Shown here one piece after another: positions 9,109-16,942 of a DNA stretch of 27,153 bases (positions within the stretch are counted from its first letter, which is position 1; every line of letters starts with the position of its first letter). The translations under genes and the position numbers were made by a program. The stretch lies in assembly GCA_002339125.1 (NCBI GenBank), contig DDJQ01000005.1, positions 1 to 27,153 of the forward strand, given 5' to 3'. Under the pieces are notes generated by a model. It was not told the DNA's origin, made no database searches, and saw only the letters and a list, made by a program, of their open reading frames with translations. The DNA comes from Alteromonadaceae bacterium UBA2620 (GTDB taxonomy: Bacteria > Pseudomonadota > Gammaproteobacteria > Enterobacterales > Alteromonadaceae).

Positions 9109-9633
9109 TTAACTGGCCATCCCGTTGGCATCAAAGATTTCTATCCAGTAGCCGTCGGGATCCTTTATAAACGCCAGGTAGTTCATGCTGCCATCTTCCA
9201 GGCGTTTCTGAAATTCGACGCCCAGCTCTTCAAAGCGCTTACACGCCCCTTGCAGATCCGGTACATGAAAACCAATATGACCAAAGCCGCGGGGATCACT
9301 GTTACCGTTGTGGTAACTGGTAGTTTCGGCGCTGTCGTCCCAATTGTGGGTGAGCTCCAGCATGGCCGTACGGCCAAAAGTTTGTGCCGTACGCTTACCT
9401 TCGTCGTCGCTGATATCCGAAAAGTCCTCGCCGGTAGTGAGAAAATATAAACTAAACTTCATTTCCGGGAAGTCGAGCTTGCGCAGCAGGGTCATGCCCA
9501 TCACACGGGTATAAAAATCCAGCGAACGCACCGGATCGGCTATCCGTAACATAGTCTGGTTAAATACAAAGCCGTCGGTGGCCGGGTCTTTTGGTTCACA
9601 CAAGCCTTCGGCTTGTTCAAAGTGGCGAGACAT
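9109..9633 (-). CDS. gloA: Lactoylglutathione lyase (glyoxalase I), long zinc-type
   Basis: This 174-residue enzyme converts the methylglyoxal-glutathione adduct to S-lactoylglutathione. It follows the long form known from human and yeast more closely than the ~135-residue E. coli GloA: the motifs NQTMLRIADP, KFSLYFL, LELTHNW, SYHNGNSDPRGFGHIG and KDPDGYWIEI are all present. The four metal ligands are Gln26, Glu93, His119 and Glu165. Long-form enzymes usually prefer zinc over nickel. A GAGGG ribosome-binding site precedes the ATG. It depends on glutathione, which fits with gor in the same region, although the two genes are not in one operon. Confidence 0.95.
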   Translation of the reverse strand: MSRHFEQAEGLCEPKDPATDGFVFNQTMLRIADPVRSLDFYTRVMGMTLLRKLDFPEMKFSLYFLTTGEDFSDISDDEGKRTAQTFGRTAMLELTHNWDDSAETTSYHNGNSDPRGFGHIGFHVPDLQGACKRFEELGVEFQKRLEDGSMNYLAFIKDPDGYWIEIFDANGMAS

Positions 9634-9728
9634 ACGATGCCCTCATCTGATTTTGAATTGATGTATAAAACTAGGGACTAAACACAGTTTCACAACCCCA
9701 TTGGTCGCGCGATGATGACATTTCGCAG

Positions 9729-10310
9729 CTAGTTTGCGCGGTTAGCAGGAAAAGGCTCTAGCAGAGCTTCAACCAATTCGGTTAACGCCTGTTGCACGGT
9801 AATGCTGTCGCTGGCCTCTAACTCTGCACTGCCTGCAGCGCTGTAGATAAACTCACCGTCTTGTATTACCTCAATTTGCAGATTCTGGTATTCGGTAACC
9901 TGCTCGCCCACCGGTACACTAAAAATGCTTCCCAGTGAAATACCACCAGAGCGGCCAAATATACCGGTGCCAAGCCCGATACTGACCGACGAGCCCCCCT
10001 CTTCCACCCGACTGGAAGGGAAAAAGCCGACTTTAATATCGGCATCTTCATCGCCTGCGGCGGTCAGCCCCTTGCCTTGCAACACGGTAGTGATGGTCGA
10101 TGCCATATGCTGCTCAAGAGTGGGGTTAACTGAGTTAAGCGGTGGCTGAACATAAAAGGTTTTCAGCGCGGCGAAGTTCGTTTCTTCGCGCATTTTGATT
10201 TGTGGTTTATTGCTGGCACAGCCGGCTAGCCAGGCACAAAATAAAATCACCAGCACTATGTGGTAAGGGAAAGACCTACGAGCCTTATTGTTATTCATCG
10301 TGATAACCAT
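9729..10310 (-). CDS. DUF4136-like lipoprotein
   Basis: A 193-residue predicted lipoprotein. After a basic start (NNNKARRS), a hydrophobic segment leads to the lipobox LAGC, so it should be lipidated on that cysteine and held in a membrane facing the periplasm. The mature part begins with NFAALKTFYVQPP and has ADIKVGFF in the middle, which resembles DUF4136 proteins. A glycine/serine-rich stretch (residues ~105-130) is a likely loop. The function is unknown. The start could be the ATG at 10310 or the one at 10298; neither has a strong ribosome-binding site. It lies between gloA and the HMG-CoA reductase gene on the same strand. Confidence 0.75.
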   Translation of the reverse strand: MVITMNNNKARRSFPYHIVLVILFCAWLAGCASNKPQIKMREETNFAALKTFYVQPPLNSVNPTLEQHMASTITTVLQGKGLTAAGDEDADIKVGFFPSSRVEEGGSSVSIGLGTGIFGRSGGISLGSIFSVPVGEQVTEYQNLQIEVIQDGEFIYSAAGSAELEASDSITVQQALTELVEALLEPFPANRAN

Positions 10311-10380
10311 TGAGTTTAGTTACCTTTTTAACGCCGAAGACGGGGTGTTCGGATCGTTTTAGCGGGGAAATAAGGCCAAC

Positions 10381-10400
10381 CAGGAGGGCGAGCCCTCCTG
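10381..10400 (-). terminator. Palindromic hairpin downstream of HMG-CoA reductase
   Basis: A stem CAGGAGGG / CCCTCCTG with a 4-base loop sits 17 bases after the stop codon of the reductase gene. The T tract that follows on the minus strand is poor, so it may end transcription weakly or protect the 3' end of the mRNA. Confidence 0.55.
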
Positions 10401-10416
10401 ATCAGCACCAGACAAA

Positions 10417-11961
10417 TTACCGGTTACGGCCATACTGCTCGTGGGAAGATACCCAGTCGGAACTGGAGATCGCCGAGGCCAGTGAAATTTCACCTGCCAG
10501 GGCCACCGCGCCGACAATTTCGGCAAACTTATACACTTTATCCCGGCCATAACAGCCCAGTAACTCCAGACACTCGCGCTGGGTACCAATGCCGGTGCCA
10601 CCACCATAGGTAGCCACAATCAGCGAAGGAATAGTCAGGGAAATATATAAATCGCCTTCCTCGGTAAGCTCAGAATACATAATACCAGCAGAGGACTCCG
10701 ACACGTTGGCCACGTCCTGCCCGGTAGCAATAAACATAGCAGTAATGCCATTAGGCGAGTGCAAGCCGGTATTATTCACGCCGGATAAAAACGAACCAAC
10801 GCCCGCTACCCGGCCGTGATAATCAATTTGTTTAGGATCCACCCGCATAACCGACAGCAAATGCTCGCGCTTGATGGTCGCTTCGGCAATCACCCGTTTA
10901 CCCCGGGTACGCATAATATTAATTTGTGAAGCTTTTTTATCGGTAGCGAAGTTGGACTCCAGATAAAAGTTTTCAATGCCTTCATAATGATCGAGGATCC
11001 AGCCGCAGGCGGCAAACGTAGCGCGCCCCACCATGTTCTGCCCGGCTGCATCGCCGGTTCGGTAATTGAAGCGCAAAAAGGCAAACTTGGTAGACAGGAA
11101 ACTATCAATATAAGTGAGTTTGGCAATGGATGAAGTGGCTTCTGCTTCCTCGCGGATTTTATCGATATTCTCGTTTACCCAGGCAACGAAATCCCGCGCG
11201 CCGCGAGCATCGGAAAACACAAACACCGGAGCGCGCTGCATGGCATCATCCACCACAGTAGATTTAATCCCGCCACTCATATTAAGCAGTTTCATACCGC
11301 GATTATAAGATGCGACCAGCGTGCCTTCGGTAGTCGCCATTGGGATCAGAAAGTCGCCCTTGGCATACTCGCCATCGATGGTTACAGGCCCGGCAACACC
11401 AATAGGCACCTGCGCCACGCCAATGAAATGCTCCACGTTGCCACGCAGGGTATTGGGGTCAATAGAGTACTGGCCAACATGGTGAATATTGGCTCCTGAG
11501 AAGTTTTCAAAGAACTTCTGGCGTTTTTCAATAATCCCCGGTGAGTAATCATCGTGGGGATCGCGGGGAATATGCCCTTCGGCGAGATTGGGCGCCGACA
11601 CGTTATCTTCCACACTGAATTTAAGTTTGCCGAAAGGTGATGCCCTGAACACCAGCTCGATGGTATGTTTTTCCGGGCTCACCGGCAGGGTTTTATTTAG
11701 GTAAACCGTAATGGCCTGCTTAAGCTCAAAAGGCACTTCACCGCTTTCGTTCAGCTCAGTCATCGACATGATTTGCTCGGGACCAACCTGCAGCGTGACG
11801 TTTTCAGGTGCAATAACCTCCCCGTTAATGGAAATACTGTCTACCTGTTTGAGCACGGCATCTTTGAGCCGGTTTTTAAGCATAAACTGCAAACCATCTT
11901 CAGTTTGCGTCAGGCTCCCATGGGTGTACAACTGACGGAGCAAAATACTGGGTATAAACAT
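10417..11961 (-). CDS. Class I-type hydroxymethylglutaryl-CoA reductase with N-terminal extra domain
   Basis: A 514-residue protein. From residue ~140 on it is an HMG-CoA reductase, which makes mevalonate from HMG-CoA using NADPH. All four catalytic residues have counterparts: Glu212 in ATTEGTLVAS, Lys342 in TDKK, Asp416 in GQDVAN and His507 near the C-terminus (SSHEQYG). The motif GDAAGQNM matches the NADPH-binding DAMGMNM, and TYGGGTGIGT matches GTVGGGT. Residues 1-120, starting MFIPSILLRQLYT, form an additional domain that replaces the membrane anchor of eukaryotic enzymes. The ATG at 11961 is chosen because AAGGAAG lies upstream; the longer frame to 12018 adds unlike sequence. No other mevalonate-pathway gene is in view. 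Confidence 0.93.
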   Translation of the reverse strand: MFIPSILLRQLYTHGSLTQTEDGLQFMLKNRLKDAVLKQVDSISINGEVIAPENVTLQVGPEQIMSMTELNESGEVPFELKQAITVYLNKTLPVSPEKHTIELVFRASPFGKLKFSVEDNVSAPNLAEGHIPRDPHDDYSPGIIEKRQKFFENFSGANIHHVGQYSIDPNTLRGNVEHFIGVAQVPIGVAGPVTIDGEYAKGDFLIPMATTEGTLVASYNRGMKLLNMSGGIKSTVVDDAMQRAPVFVFSDARGARDFVAWVNENIDKIREEAEATSSIAKLTYIDSFLSTKFAFLRFNYRTGDAAGQNMVGRATFAACGWILDHYEGIENFYLESNFATDKKASQINIMRTRGKRVIAEATIKREHLLSVMRVDPKQIDYHGRVAGVGSFLSGVNNTGLHSPNGITAMFIATGQDVANVSESSAGIMYSELTEEGDLYISLTIPSLIVATYGGGTGIGTQRECLELLGCYGRDKVYKFAEIVGAVALAGEISLASAISSSDWVSSHEQYGRNR

Positions 11962-12258
11962 AACTACGGCTTCCTTGGCAAAACATACATCAAGTGTAGA
12001 GCTTTCTTTGCTAACCACAATATATTAACAATCCGTATTAGGAAAGCCGCGGTCAGCACACCTTTGACCTACAACAACTGTCAGACCAGTGTTTCCATGG
12101 CTAACACAAAAGCCTAACACAAATGAGACATGAACCTGCATTTTGAGACACAAGCCAGCGATCGTCCCCTCCAAAAGCGCACCGGGCCTGACCTTCACCG
12201 TTAATCATAGCTTTCAGGCATAAGGTTGAATCATCAACCCACAGCAGGAATGGACGCC
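11962..12258. other. Divergent intergenic region between HMG-CoA reductase and exporter operon
   Basis: About 297 bases that must contain promoters in both directions. The only plus-strand ATG frames are under 10 codons, so no double-glycine peptide precursor for the exporter is encoded here. Confidence 0.5.
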
Positions 12259-13518
12259 ATGCACAGCCAAACATTATTTCGCCAACAGGCCGTCGTTTCA
12301 CAGCAGCAAAAAATCGATGGAGCAATATTACTCAAACCCAGACTGCCCACGCTTATGATTACCGTGCTGCTGTGTAGCTGGTTAATTGGTGTCATGAGCT
12401 GGCTACTGGCAGGCCGCTACACTTATACCCAAACCGTTACAGGCTGGCTGGAACCCGCTCGCGGGATTACGCCGGTTTACGGGCCAGCATCCGGCGCGAT
12501 AATCAGCGAAGTGCTGGTTAGCGAAAACACACGGGTACAAAAAGGCACACCACTGATCAGACTGAGCCGTGACGCTATTTTACATAACGGCCAGAGTATT
12601 AATGACGCCCTTATTAAAGAGCTCGACACCCAGATTGAACGTCTGCAAAACCAGTACAGGATTACCCAAAAAGGTTTCACAACCCAACAGCAACGCCTGA
12701 CTAAAGCGGCCCAACGACTCACAGAGGATCGCTCACGCCTCGCCGCCATGCGACTGTTACTGGATGACAAAATGGCCTTACTGGATAAGCAAATTCAGTC
12801 GTTCACCGAATTAGCCCAACAGGGATTTTCCAGCCGCCAGCAATTACAAACCTTAAAAACCCAGCGAATTGACGAAACCTACCAGCGTCAGAATCTTGAG
12901 CGTGAATGGATTGCCACTTTACAGGCCATTGAAGACAACCAGTTTGCCCGCAATGAAGCGGAGCACTCACATCAGTTGCAACTGCTGAATATAGAGAACC
13001 AAATCAGCGAGCTGCAAAAAAGTCTCGATCAGCAATACAGTCAGCAGGAAATCATTATTACCGCGTCGACAGATGGCCGGGTAACCAACCTCAATGCCAA
13101 GCCAGGCCAGCGCGCCCAAAGTAATGTACCTCTGCTTTCGCTGATGCCATTTAACGCTGAGGTCTCTGCGCAACTGTTAATCCCGGTTGCCGCGGCGGGG
13201 CAGATATCCCCGGGGCAATCCATCAGTTTACGCTACGATGCCTTTCCGCATACCCAGTTTGGCACCTATCAGGCCACCATCGATTCGGTATCCGCTCACC
13301 TGCTACTGCCCCAGGAAGTCGCGCAAAAACCACTGTCTATAAACACTCCGGTGTATCTGGCCAAGGCGACTCTGCAAGCCACCAGCATTGAACATTTCAA
13401 TCAACGTATTGCCCTGCGAGCCGGTATGACCTTTGCCGCTGAAATAGCCATTCGCGAACGCAATCTGCTGCAATGGTTATTCGAGCCACTCTATGAATTG
13501 CATGGAGGTGTGTTATGA
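12259..13518 (+). CDS. HlyD-family membrane fusion protein of peptide exporter
   Basis: The 419-residue protein spans the periplasm and links an inner-membrane ABC exporter to an outer-membrane channel. It has one N-terminal membrane helix (TLMITVLLCSWLIGVMSWLL), a lipoyl-like half domain, a long glutamine-rich coiled-coil hairpin (residues ~110-250), the returning lipoyl half with STDGRVTNLNAKPGQ, and a beta-barrel region. It resembles CvaA-type fusion proteins of colicin V/microcin exporters. The ATG at 12259 is preferred because AGGA lies 9 bases upstream; ATG 12250 and TTG 12226 are alternatives. Its last bases overlap the exporter start (ATGA at 13515-13518). Confidence 0.88.
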   Translation: MHSQTLFRQQAVVSQQQKIDGAILLKPRLPTLMITVLLCSWLIGVMSWLLAGRYTYTQTVTGWLEPARGITPVYGPASGAIISEVLVSENTRVQKGTPLIRLSRDAILHNGQSINDALIKELDTQIERLQNQYRITQKGFTTQQQRLTKAAQRLTEDRSRLAAMRLLLDDKMALLDKQIQSFTELAQQGFSSRQQLQTLKTQRIDETYQRQNLEREWIATLQAIEDNQFARNEAEHSHQLQLLNIENQISELQKSLDQQYSQQEIIITASTDGRVTNLNAKPGQRAQSNVPLLSLMPFNAEVSAQLLIPVAAAGQISPGQSISLRYDAFPHTQFGTYQATIDSVSAHLLLPQEVAQKPLSINTPVYLAKATLQATSIEHFNQRIALRAGMTFAAEIAIRERNLLQWLFEPLYELHGGVL

Positions 13519-15686
13519 GCACCGCAACGCTGTTCAAGCTCCCCTTGCAGCTCGGCTGGCGCCGCTCCACGCCGCAGATATTGCAAGCCGAGAACGCCGA
13601 ATGCGGACTGGCCTGTATCGCCATGGTAGCGGGCTATCACGGGCTCAATATAGACCTGGCCAGGCTACGCAGCTTACGCGCCTTTAGCCAGCAGGGCGCT
13701 AACCTTAAACAGCTGATTGATTTTGCTCACTCACTGAATCTCAACAGCCGGGCCTTAAAGCTGGAGCCAGAAGATATGGCCGACCTGCAGCTGCCCTGTA
13801 TTTTGCACTGGAACATGCAACACTTTGTTGTGTTAACCAGAGTGACCAGCAAAGGCATTGAAATCCAGGATCCGGCATGTGGCAAACGCCGCCTTAGCTG
13901 GCAACAGGTCAGTGATGCTTTTACTGGTATTGCCCTGGAGCTTCAGCCGGGCAGTGACTTTACGCCACAAAACCTGCGCCAGCCATTAAAGCTTAGCCAG
14001 TTATGGCAGCGTATCGTTGGAATCAAGCGCTCTTTGTTGGTATTGTTTATTTTGTCTTTGCTGCTGCAGTGTTTTGCGCTGGCGTCGCCCTATTATATGC
14101 AACTGGTTATCGACTCAGTGATAGTCAATAACGATGCTTCGCTGCTCAATGTGCTGTTTATGGGCTTCTTTCTGCTAATTGTGGTGGAAGCAATCACCAA
14201 TCTTACCCGCCAGACTGCCGGCATTGCTATGTCTGGGCACCTTGCCCAGCAACTCTCGGTGAATGTCTTTACTCATTTGATCCGCCTGCCATTCAGTTAC
14301 TTTTCCCAGCGCCATATCGGCGACATGGTGGCTCGTTTTGGCAGCTTGCAGGAGGTCAGACGCTTTATCAGTCAGGGTATCGTCGCGCTCATTTTAGACA
14401 CGCTGATCATGCTGTGCACGCTGGTTTTAATGGCATTGTACAGCCTCAAGCTCATGTTGGTTGTAGTAGGCATTGCGGTGTTATTTCTTGCCCTGCGATT
14501 AATTTTGCTTGGCCCGGTGCAGCGTTTACAACAAGAAAGAATTGCCTGTGCCGCGAAGGAAAACAGCCACTTTATTGAAACGCTGCGAGGCATTCAGTCA
14601 ATCAGAATGCTCAGACTAGAATCCTTCCGGTTACATGGCTGGCAGCATTTACTGACCGATACGTTAAACCGTGATATTCGCTTACGCCGCTGGGAAATGG
14701 GGTTCAGTATCGTACACCTGCTGTTGTTTGGTATTGAAAACCTGCTGGTGGTTTATCTGGCTGCCACACTGGTGATGGAGCAGGCCTTCACGGTTGGAAT
14801 GCTGTATGCATTTACCAGCTACAAGAACCGCTTTAATTCAGCCATCAACGGGTTGCTCGAGCAATTACTCCAGTGGCGCTTACTGCGCGTACATCTCGAC
14901 AGACTGGCGGACATTGTGCAAACGCCGGTAGACTTTGCCTCACTGGCGCCTTCATCTGGCTGTGCGCCAGCCCATATTCCTGTGGCCCACAAACTGACGA
15001 TTGAGGATTTAGGCTTTGCCTATCAGGGCCAGCCACCGCTTATCGAAGGATTAAATCTTGAAGTGTTACCAGGCCGGATGGTGGTAATTACCGGTGTGAG
15101 CGGCAGCGGCAAGTCCAGCCTGGCTAAATGCCTGACCGGCCTGCTTCCTGCCACTTCGGGGCAGATCCTGATTGACGATAAGCCGCTCAACAGTCGCGAT
15201 CCAGCCCAGCGGATCAGTGCTGTAATGCAGGATGATGTGTGTCTGTCCGGCACCGTTATCGACAACGTCAGTGGCTTTCAGCAACACATCGACATGCCGC
15301 GGTTAATAGAGTGCTGCCAACTGGCCAATCTGCACGACACCATCACCAGACTGCCAATGCAGTATTACACGCTGCTCCAGGAAGGTGGCACCAATTTTAG
15401 TGGCGGCCAGCGCCAACGCCTGTTTCTCGCCCGGGCGTTGTATCAGCGTCCGGCTCTGCTTTTGCTCGATGAGGCCAGCAGTCATCTTGATGCCAACAGT
15501 GAAAAGCTCATCAATCAGCACCTTTCCCGATTACCCATGACCCGGGTGGTTATTGCCCATCGGCGCGAAACCATTCAAATGGCCCATCAGCGGTATCACC
15601 TGGCAGGCGGCCAGCTGACGGAAGTAGCCATCAATTATACGCCTGATTTACCAACCCCCACTCAACAAGGAGATCATCATGTTTGA
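13515..15686 (+). CDS. C39-peptidase-containing ABC exporter (bacteriocin/microcin type)
   Basis: A 723-residue inner-membrane exporter that should cleave a double-glycine leader from a peptide and export it. The N-terminal C39 peptidase is intact: Gln24, Cys30 in AECGLACIAM, His103 in QHFVVL and Asp119 in QDP, with normal spacing. A six-helix transmembrane domain follows (~165-430), then an ATPase domain with Walker A GVSGSGKSS (~527), signature FSGGQRQR (~628) and Walker B LLLLDEASSHLD (~648). The degradation variant with a dead peptidase can be excluded. It overlaps the membrane fusion protein gene by 4 bases and the luxR-type gene by 8. No substrate gene is visible nearby. Confidence 0.93.
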   Translation: MSTATLFKLPLQLGWRRSTPQILQAENAECGLACIAMVAGYHGLNIDLARLRSLRAFSQQGANLKQLIDFAHSLNLNSRALKLEPEDMADLQLPCILHWNMQHFVVLTRVTSKGIEIQDPACGKRRLSWQQVSDAFTGIALELQPGSDFTPQNLRQPLKLSQLWQRIVGIKRSLLVLFILSLLLQCFALASPYYMQLVIDSVIVNNDASLLNVLFMGFFLLIVVEAITNLTRQTAGIAMSGHLAQQLSVNVFTHLIRLPFSYFSQRHIGDMVARFGSLQEVRRFISQGIVALILDTLIMLCTLVLMALYSLKLMLVVVGIAVLFLALRLILLGPVQRLQQERIACAAKENSHFIETLRGIQSIRMLRLESFRLHGWQHLLTDTLNRDIRLRRWEMGFSIVHLLLFGIENLLVVYLAATLVMEQAFTVGMLYAFTSYKNRFNSAINGLLEQLLQWRLLRVHLDRLADIVQTPVDFASLAPSSGCAPAHIPVAHKLTIEDLGFAYQGQPPLIEGLNLEVLPGRMVVITGVSGSGKSSLAKCLTGLLPATSGQILIDDKPLNSRDPAQRISAVMQDDVCLSGTVIDNVSGFQQHIDMPRLIECCQLANLHDTITRLPMQYYTLLQEGGTNFSGGQRQRLFLARALYQRPALLLLDEASSHLDANSEKLINQHLSRLPMTRVVIAHRRETIQMAHQRYHLAGGQLTEVAINYTPDLPTPTQQGDHHV

Positions 15687-15921
15687 TCAAGAGTTATTAA
15701 GCCCTGAACATTTGGAACAGTTGTCTAAACGTGAACTTCAGGTGGCGCATAAAATTATCGAAGGCTTACCGAACAAAACCATTGCCTCGCAATTGTTTAT
15801 CAGTGAGCGAACGGTGAAATTTCATTGCGCTAATATCTACCGCAAGCTGGAAATCCGTAACCGGGCAGCGTTGATGGCCCGCTATTTCAGAACCTTGTAC
15901 ACGCAAATCCCTACGGTGTAA
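15679..15921 (+). CDS. Solo LuxR/GerE-type helix-turn-helix regulator
   Basis: This 80-residue protein consists almost only of a GerE DNA-binding domain: LSKRELQVAHKIIEG, NKTIASQLFISERTVKFH and NIYRKLEIRNRAAL match the four helices of LuxR-type regulators. There is no receiver or autoinducer-binding domain. An AAGGAG site at 15667-15672 precedes the ATG, which lies inside the end of the exporter gene. As the third gene of the operon it probably regulates exporter or substrate expression. The last 12 codons are duplicated 1060 bases downstream, in the second 124-bp repeat. Confidence 0.88.
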   Translation: MFDQELLSPEHLEQLSKRELQVAHKIIEGLPNKTIASQLFISERTVKFHCANIYRKLEIRNRAALMARYFRTLYTQIPTV

Positions 15922-16006
15922 GCGGGAATGTGGCAAGTAAAGCCTGGCCGGTACAGACGTACCGGCCGGTTTGTATGTTTGGAGTTACAGGATAAAGCGG
16001 CTTAAG
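15883..16006 (+). repeat. 124-bp direct repeat, copy 1 (luxR side)
   Basis: This copy contains the end of the luxR-type gene, the palindromic terminator, and a remnant of the last six codons of hslU with its stop (LSRFIL, minus strand). It matches copy 2 (16943-17066) at 120 of 124 positions. The four differences lie at 15958, 15976, 15984 and 15988, all in the right half; the first 75 bases are identical. Confidence 0.97.
15946..15967. terminator. Palindromic terminator after luxR-type gene (copy 1)
   Basis: A perfect GGCCGGTAC / GTACCGGCC stem with a 4-base loop AGAC. The flanking T tracts are short in both directions, so termination may be moderate. It is duplicated at 17006-17027. Confidence 0.7.
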
Positions 16007-16050
16007 CTAACAAGTGAATTAGTTCTTATCAGCTCGATAATTTTCTATTC

Positions 16051-16650
16051 TCAATCATCGTCGTTTGATATTGCCTGGGCAAATATTGCTTCAAGCGGTG
16101 ATAAATCTAAATTAACACCTGCAATATTTGCATCTATCCAGTGTTTTTGAGATATCCGAGGCCAGGAAACATCGTAACCCAACGAAAAAAGCAATTCCTC
16201 GAAGAAGAAGCGCTGAACCCGGCCGTTACCTTCTCTGAATGGGTGTAGTAGGTTTATCTCGCAAAATAAGTCGGCAACCTTGGATATTAATGCTTGTTGC
16301 GTTTCCATGAGCTCAAGGATTGGAATGGTGCTGAATAGCTTATTTGCCTCTGGCTCAATGCGTGACCATGTACAAAATCGAGTCTCGCCTTTTGAGATAT
16401 CAACATCTCTTATTCTACCTGCCCATTCATAGATATCCTGGAAAAGATGATAATGGAGATGTTGGAGGTGATGCAGTGTGAAATCAGTTATTGCGAGCCG
16501 TGGCGCCTGGTAGGTTCTGAAGCGCTCTGCGGTGAATTCGGCTTCTGCTTCCGCTAATATTTTTGCGTCACGAATACCAAGAAGATTGATCAGAACATCG
16601 GAACCGGGGTAACAGTACCGGTCCTGTGATACCCCGTACTTATCGCGCAT
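16051..16650 (-). CDS. fic: Fic-family protein (AMP-transferase-type toxin)
   Basis: A 199-residue protein related to E. coli Fic. Fic proteins usually transfer AMP from ATP to hydroxyl groups of target proteins. The active-site motif HPFREGNGRVQR is complete, with the catalytic His and the GNGR phosphate-binding loop, whereas E. coli K-12 Fic has the degenerate HPFRVGSG. Other family features are the N-terminal YGVSQDRYCYPGSD and the flap-like DVDISKGETRFC. The start overlaps the antitoxin gene by 11 bases, as expected for a coupled pair. The motif being intact suggests an active enzyme held in check by the antitoxin. Confidence 0.93.
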   Translation of the reverse strand: MRDKYGVSQDRYCYPGSDVLINLLGIRDAKILAEAEAEFTAERFRTYQAPRLAITDFTLHHLQHLHYHLFQDIYEWAGRIRDVDISKGETRFCTWSRIEPEANKLFSTIPILELMETQQALISKVADLFCEINLLHPFREGNGRVQRFFFEELLFSLGYDVSWPRISQKHWIDANIAGVNLDLSPLEAIFAQAISNDDD

Positions 16651-16798
16651 ACTTCCGTTTTAAATCAGCAATGGACTGCCGATCATTACTTTTTTTTAAA
16701 GTAAGTCCTTCATAGCTCAGGCTTACTTCGAAGTTGTTCATATTCGGGGTAAACCGACCTTTTCGGCTGTTGCCAGTCTTTGAAACAGTATTTTTCAT
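16640..16798 (-). CDS. Fic antitoxin, YhfG/FicA-like (52 residues)
   Basis: This short frame starts at ATG 16798 after a GGAGGG site and ends with TAA at 16640, inside the fic start region. It encodes 52 residues. Near residue 25-31 it has SLSYEG, which fits the (S/T)xxxE(G/N) inhibitory motif of class I Fic antitoxins (compare SRRLEG in E. coli YhfG); the glutamate blocks productive ATP binding in the Fic active site. The N-terminal ~20 residues are basic (KTGNSRKGRF) and the C-terminus is helical (SIADLKRKYAR). Position, overlap and motif together support the assignment; sequence similarity to YhfG outside the motif is weak. Confidence 0.85.
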   Translation of the reverse strand: MKNTVSKTGNSRKGRFTPNMNNFEVSLSYEGLTLKKSNDRQSIADLKRKYAR

Positions 16799-16910
16799 AT
16801 ACCCTCCAATTCTGTTGTAATTTTACCCTATCACGCAATAAATAGCCATTTTACGCTAGCTGAACAACCTGACGAATATGTAATGAAAGTGGGCGATATT
16901 GCTTTCTACT

Positions 16911-16930
16911 GGTCACTTCAAGATGTGACC
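16911..16930. repeat. Inverted repeat at the right edge of the Fic insert
   Basis: GGTCAC and GTGACC separated by eight bases, lying 12 bases from the start of repeat copy 2. It could be an operator for the antitoxin gene or a recombination-related site. Confidence 0.6.
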
Positions 16931-16942
16931 TAAGTGGGGAGG

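Larger units (their letters stand above)
16007..16942. mobile_element. 936-bp insert carrying a Fic toxin-antitoxin module
   Basis: The segment between the two 124-bp repeats has a lower GC content than its flanks and contains only the fic gene, its antitoxin gene and ~145 bases of upstream DNA. It has no transposase or integrase. Because each flanking repeat holds the 3' ends of both luxR and hslU, the most economical reading is that this DNA entered the junction between these convergent genes together with a duplicate of the junction. Homologous recombination between the repeats could remove it cleanly. Confidence 0.8.

Noticed and set aside
12101..12325. 74-codon minus-strand frame considered as a cysteine-containing peptide
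   Set aside because: It overlaps the start of the membrane fusion protein gene, has no double-glycine leader and no good ribosome-binding site.
15928..16002. Short plus-strand frame (starting MWQVKPGRYRR) after the luxR-type gene, considered as exporter substrate
   Set aside because: It reads through the terminator palindrome and the hslU remnant and has no leader motif.
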